From positions 22,168,616 to 22,232,615 of the forward strand of contig NC_061864.1 in assembly GCF_907164915.1 (NCBI RefSeq): 64,000 nt of DNA, in the 5' to 3' direction. The first letter of the stretch is position 1; each line of letters opens with the position of its first letter. The notes below the pieces were generated by a model. The model saw only the letters and a list, made by a program, of their open reading frames with translations, was not told the DNA's origin and did no database searches. Origin of the DNA: Impatiens glandulifera. Lineage: Eukaryota; Streptophyta; Magnoliopsida; Ericales; Balsaminaceae. The position numbers were made by a program, and so were the translations under genes. Below are positions 59,301 through 64,000 of this stretch, piece by piece.

Positions 59301-61085
59301 GCTCTCTTTATCATTACTCATAATTATTATAATGATACATGTCGTAAAAATATGTCACTAATATTACGAAAAAAAAATTAACATTATAAAAGTGATAAGA
59401 TTGACATAAATATATAATTGATGAATTTTTTTTATAATATTTTAAAATAAATTAAATTAGGTATATCAAAGCACGTAAACTTTTTATTAATAAAAAATGG
59501 TAAACCTTCTAATTAAATTTTGTAATGACTTACAAAATATTTACCAAATCGGTTTATAATTTCTTAAACAAAATATAAAAAGTTGTCAATTTTTATGTCA
59601 TTTTCATAAATATATCTCAAAAATATTTACCAAATCGGTTTATAATTTCTTAAACAAAATATAAAAAGTTGTCAATTTTTATGTCATTTTCATAAATATA
59701 TCTCAAAAACATTTAATCTTTATAAAAAAAACTTGTATTTAATAGAATAATATGACCGTATTTGTTATGACTTTTCAATTTAGACCTACAATATATATTA
59801 ATTTCTAATAAAATATTAATAATATTAATTTTTTATTAATATGATAAAAGTTTTGTTAAGTATAAAAAATATTGCTTACCCCATCTGTCAAATTAATAAT
59901 GAAATATGAGGAGTGATAGAGAGAAGGAATTTGGTGAGGAAATGACTTGGCATCACCTTCATTGGTTGGAAAATGTAAAAATGGGAAGAAAGAGATAAAG
60001 GAGAGAAATTATTTGATTTTTTCAGCGAATAAGATTATGCCAAGTCATTCTCTCGCCTAATCATTTCTCATAAAATATATATATATATATATATATTAAA
60101 ATTCAAATAATTCTCTTTAATATAATAACCAACTTAAGTCAAAATAATTTTTAATTAACACTCTCAAATTTGCACACTACTTTACATATATAATCATCAT
60201 AGTATTCCTTTCATCACTGTCCTTTCATATATATATATATAACTTATTTGAATATGCACCCACATACACATCACATTATTCATTCAAAAAAAAATTTGTA
60301 TTCATATATTCTGTCATCACCGATCACTTCAATTGTCAACACTTTAACTATTAGATTAAAGATGATTTAATTTTATTTAGAATTTTATGTATATATATTT
60401 TTATGTAAACTTTTGACTAGCCTATTATTCGTATATTAATATTTTAGTTAAATGGTAAAACAAAATATAAATTATTATATATCATCTTAAATTATAATAT
60501 AAAAATAAATCCAACAAACTGTATTTTTGTATCATGTCATTTCGATGTAAATTTATTTTATCGACATATTTTTATTTTATGATAACAACGTTAATGTTGC
60601 TTGTTCATTTTTTATTTTAAACATATAAAATGATCCAATTCAACCGGTCAAATTTTTGTGCCCACACAACATCCTCATTCTCCCATTTAAATATCTATAA
60701 TATCATAAATAATAAATTAATTTATTATTTGATTTTTATTTTTTTTTTCTTTTTATCTTAAATAATTTTTCATATTAAATTCAAAATATAAATATTTATT
60801 AGTTTCTATTAATAATAGTTGTTCATTGTGATGCAATACCATATCTATAATTAAATATATATATATATATATATATATAACAATGTGATTTTTTTTTGGA
60901 TTGGGAGAATCTAAATGCTATCTAGATCTGCTAAATAATGAGAAACATTTATATTATCAAAATCTTATTCTCCTTCATTTAAAATAGATCTCTCATTCTT
61001 GAACTTGCTCATTATATTAAACTTATATCATCTTCATAGTCAAACAAAATTATCAAAAGAAGTTAGCATATTATTATTAATCAAC
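59301..61085. other. Defensin upstream region, with an 86-bp duplication
   Basis: At 59540-59625 a unit starting tttaccaaatcggtttataa is repeated at 59626-59711, almost identically. The rest is AT-rich, with TA microsatellites (about 60075-60096 and 60855-60879). No other gene is seen. Confidence 0.55.
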
Positions 61086-61416
61086 ATGGATAAAATAGCT
61101 TGTCTTGTATTATTGTTAGTTTGTCTTGTATTATTGTTACTTCTTTTCATTTTGAGTAAGTTAATATATCTCTAATAAGGTTAAAAGATCATAATAAAAT
61201 TTGTAATGAAATAATTTAGATTTTGTTGTTTTCGCAGAGGAGAATAGTGAAGTAACGCTAGTTGAGACAAATGTTTGCAAAACCCCAAGCAAAAATTTCA
61301 ATGGCGCATGTTTTTTGCACTCAAATTGTAATGATCGTTGCAATAGAGAATTCTATTACGGAGGAAAATGTGACAGTTTTCTTCATCTCAAATGCACTTG
61401 TTACTATAATTGTTAG
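61086..61416 (+). CDS. Plant defensin (cysteine-rich secreted peptide)
   Basis: Secreted CS-alpha-beta antimicrobial-type peptide. Exons 61086-61155 and 61238-61416 give 82 residues, with an 82-bp GT-AG intron near the end of the signal-peptide region, where plant defensin genes carry theirs. The first 23 residues are extremely Leu-rich (MDKIACLVLLLVCLVLLLLL), a strong signal sequence. A short acidic spacer (about 25-35) follows. Eight cysteines at 37, 48, 54, 58, 68, 76, 78 and 82 show CxxxC, GxC and CxC spacing, and a Glu (61) stands three residues after the fourth, as in the family. The gamma-core is GGKCDSFLHLKC. KTPSKNFNGAC is close to the common N-terminal defensin sequence. Pathogen defence is the usual role, but defensins also act in pollination and metal tolerance, so the target is unknown. 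Confidence 0.88.
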
Positions 61417-61439
61417 TCCCCATTTATTATTAATTTTTA

Positions 61440-62445
61440 CTACTGCAGTAACATAATTCCACCAACTACCTCTTATAAATAGTTATAATAATGTAAGAGA
61501 AATCAAATTCTAAATAAAAAAATATCATTCTTAACTGTAGTGAGATTAATGTGACAATTTTGATTTTTCTCAACATATAACTTTAGTTTCCATGTCATTC
61601 AACAAATTAACTAAGGAAATGTAAATGTTTTGTTATCATACTTAGTTCTAACAAATTCTTTTCTATTTGGTCAAAAATAAAAACTAATAGTGTTTATTAG
61701 AAAATGTTGATTAATTTTTTTTTATAACTTAATCAAAATGTTTATCAAAAACTCACTTTTTAATACAATTTTTGCTAATATGCAATAACACAATTTCACC
61801 AACTACCTCTTATAAATAAATAACCATATAAGAGAAATCAAATTCTAAATAAAAAAATATCATTCTTATTTATCGTAAGATTAATATGATAATTTTGATT
61901 TTTCTTAACATATAACTTTAATTTACATGTCTTCCAACAAATTAACTAAGGAAATATAAATGCTTTGTTATCATACTTAGTTGTAACACATTCTTTTCTA
62001 TTTGGTCAAAAATCAAAACTAATAGTGCTTATTAGAAAATGTTGATTTTGTTTTTGTAACTTAATCAAAAAGTTTATCAAAAACTAATTTTTTAATCCAA
62101 TTTTTGTTACTATGCAATAACACAATTCCACCAACTACCTCTTATAAATAATTATAATTATCTAAAAGAAATCAAATTCTAATATCATTCTTATTTATAG
62201 TCAGTTTATGTGACAATTTTGATTTTTCTTAACATATAACTTTTATTTACATTTCATCCAACAAATTAACTAAGGAAATATAAATACTTTGTTATCATAC
62301 TTAGTTGTAACACATTCTTTTCTATTTGGTCAAAAAATCAAAATTAATTGTGTTTATTAGAAAATGTTGATTTTTTTATAACTTAATCAAAAAGTTTATC
62401 AAAACTCATTTTTAATCCAATTTTTACTATTTAATTTTTCTAGTT
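61440..62445 (+). repeat. Three tandem copies of the defensin 3' flank
   Basis: A unit of about 332-337 bases (landmark accaactacctcttataaat at about 61461, 61798 and 62130) includes taactaaggaaat-taaat, tgttatcatacttag and tctatttggtcaaaaa. The first copy begins only about 25 bases after the defensin stop, so the gene's 3' flank was triplicated without the coding exons. Confidence 0.85.
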
Positions 62446-63060
62446 CAATTATATTTCTATATCAAAACAAAATAAAACCACTTTCACTTCTTATTTTAAC
62501 CGTCTTAAAAAATATTCAAACTTATTGTGATGACACCATACTAATTTTCAAATAATCTATATGACTGAGCCTTTCATAGCCATCATTTTATTGTTATTAT
62601 AATCTTATTACTTGTTTGAACTCTTTAATTTTAAACAATTCACTCTTTCAAAAAAATATTTCTAAAGAATCATCATTGGAGTTCTCTTTTCTCGACCGAT
62701 TTACAATTAACTTATGTTTTTGATTTTTCTTATATTATTTGACTATTTAGTAAGAAAATATATACAGTAAGAAATCTAAAGTTTTTAAAGTTCTTTCAAG
62801 CTCTCTCTAGAAAAAAAATATATCTCTCAAGAATTATTATTGAAGGTCTCTATTTTCTCAACCAATTTATAATCAACTTCTATTTTTGATATTTCCTCTA
62901 TTATTTATTTGGTTCTTTAATAAGAAAATGTAATAAGAAAGTTAAGGTTTTTTTTTTTTTTCTAGCTTTTCTATCTCTAATTTTTTTTTATATGAAGAGG
63001 CATAATTATTGAAAGTTTATCTCTGATTCACTTAATGTTCCTCAGAAATAGTGATTCTTT
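62446..63060. other. Intergenic, no gene seen
   Basis: AT-rich DNA. The segments at about 62640-62800 and 62810-62960 are loosely similar (ctctcaagaat-at-attg, ttctc-accgattta-aat-aactt), suggesting an older duplication. Confidence 0.45.
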
Positions 63061-64000
63061 GTTAGTAAGCGTGGTTGTGCGGTCCGCTCAGACAACCTCA
63101 AGTGAGTGTTTAGGGTAAACTGACACAGAATATCATGACAGAGTCATGATAAGTGAAATGGTTGAAATAGGGGTTGAAATTATTTAATTATGATTTTAAA
63201 CATAAATTATGTATAATTTATGGTTTAAAACAATTAAATAAATACCCCCAAGATATTCAAAAATACCCAAACATAAAATAAATGATCATAATTTTTATTA
63301 TGTTGTCAAAAATATTTTTTGTGGAATTTTTGGTGAAGAAAAATAAAAAAATGGTCAAAATTCGATTTCAAATAACCCTTTCATTAAAAATATAAACTGA
63401 TAATCTTATGTAGCCAAAATTATGTTTAATTATTGCAGCAGAATTCTTGGCCATCGGATCAGCTCTGGATTTTCATTCAGCGCCCAAAAAGGCGCCACAC
63501 AGTCGGTTGTAACCAAGTGAACGCGCGCCTAGGTCCACACCAGAACAACTTACGGGACACTAACCCCGTTAGTCCAAACGCTCTAGTGCTGACGTATCTC
63601 CAACGAAACGTAACCACATGTTTCAATTAAACGAAACGAACAGGGCGAACACCGGAGGCCGCGCTCAATGTCAATGATTCTTCCAAAAGGCTTATCCTTT
63701 GATAGTCGACTTTATCCCTTCGTTTTTTCACCCATGTGCACGTCTCCTCCTCACCATCATTTCCCCCAGGTCTAGAAGTTAAAACTTACGCTCTACCTAG
63801 GCTGCTAAAGACGAAATAGAAATGAAGAAAAACAACTCTGGTAGCCAAATCGAAGTTGAATTCGACTTCGATTGACCGACCTAGCTGAGTATAAATACTC
63901 CATATGTGCTAAGCTTCAAATCCATCAAACAATAACCAAATATTACAGTCTAATTTGAAGAATCAAGAATTCTGGCAAAACTGGATTTTTGTAAAATCTT
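63061..64000 (-). repeat. LTR-like repeat family, inverted copy (runs off the window)
   Basis: Read on the minus strand, 63480-63140 follows the order of 20220-20520 and 36290-36600: gaatgaaaatccag, gatccgatggccaagaattct, tttttcttcaccaaaaatt, atgatcatttattttatg and tgggtatttttg. The part from 63490 to 64000 is more GC-rich and non-coding. The copy continues beyond the window. Confidence 0.55.

Noticed and set aside
61161..61456. Simple frames over the defensin gene (minus 61161-61343, plus 61262-61456)
   Set aside because: They are out of frame with the eight-cysteine reading, which the two-exon model explains.

Overview
The window is nuclear DNA from a flowering plant, very probably a core eudicot; the species cannot be named from it. 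Long AT-rich intergenic stretches, GT-AG introns, class IV HD-ZIP and plant defensin genes, and decayed transposons all point this way. Protein-coding exons make up a small part of the 64 kb.

Genes in order. A GLABRA2-type HD-ZIP IV regulator (4875-8547, ten exons). Two tandem copies of hydroxy(phenyl)pyruvate reductase (13804-14842 and 26471-27513). A DDX11/CHL1-type iron-sulfur DNA helicase (30636-34395, eight exons). A short gene with an OVATE/OFP17-like tail (34672-34911). A one-exon PDX1.2-type vitamin B6 synthase pseudoenzyme (38295-39224). TMA7 on the minus strand (40303-40936). tRNA-Leu(CAG) (43302-43382). An IST1-like ESCRT protein (45783-46948). A GET2/CAML-like membrane protein on the minus strand (48749-49626). 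An MFP1-like plastid coiled-coil protein (51185-53441). A two-exon plant defensin (61086-61416), too short and too split to appear as one long ORF.

From memory, the Arabidopsis homologues of GL2, HPR2, the helicase and an IST1-like gene lie close together near the end of chromosome 1 (At1g798xx-At1g799xx). PDX1.2, TMA7 and MFP1 lie close together on chromosome 3 (At3g160xx). This window has both sets interleaved, as if it kept an ancestral order that Arabidopsis split between two regions. The genes share no single pathway; they look like ordinary housekeeping or developmental neighbours.

Between the genes are repeats. A satellite-like AT-rich array stands on both sides of the GL2 gene. A large LTR-like family occurs at 15.0-20.8 kb, at 36.0-36.9 kb, and inverted at 63.1-64.0 kb. 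A solo LTR of copia type has a perfect 5-bp target duplication. A small Helitron carries the hairpin and CTAG end. A 2.85-kb Mutator-like element has about 1-kb inverted arms, a perfect 9-bp target duplication, two inward-facing promoters and what looks like a captured, intron-bearing gene fragment. Exon borders were set by hand from splice sites and reading phase; each multi-exon model closes in frame. No database search was run.
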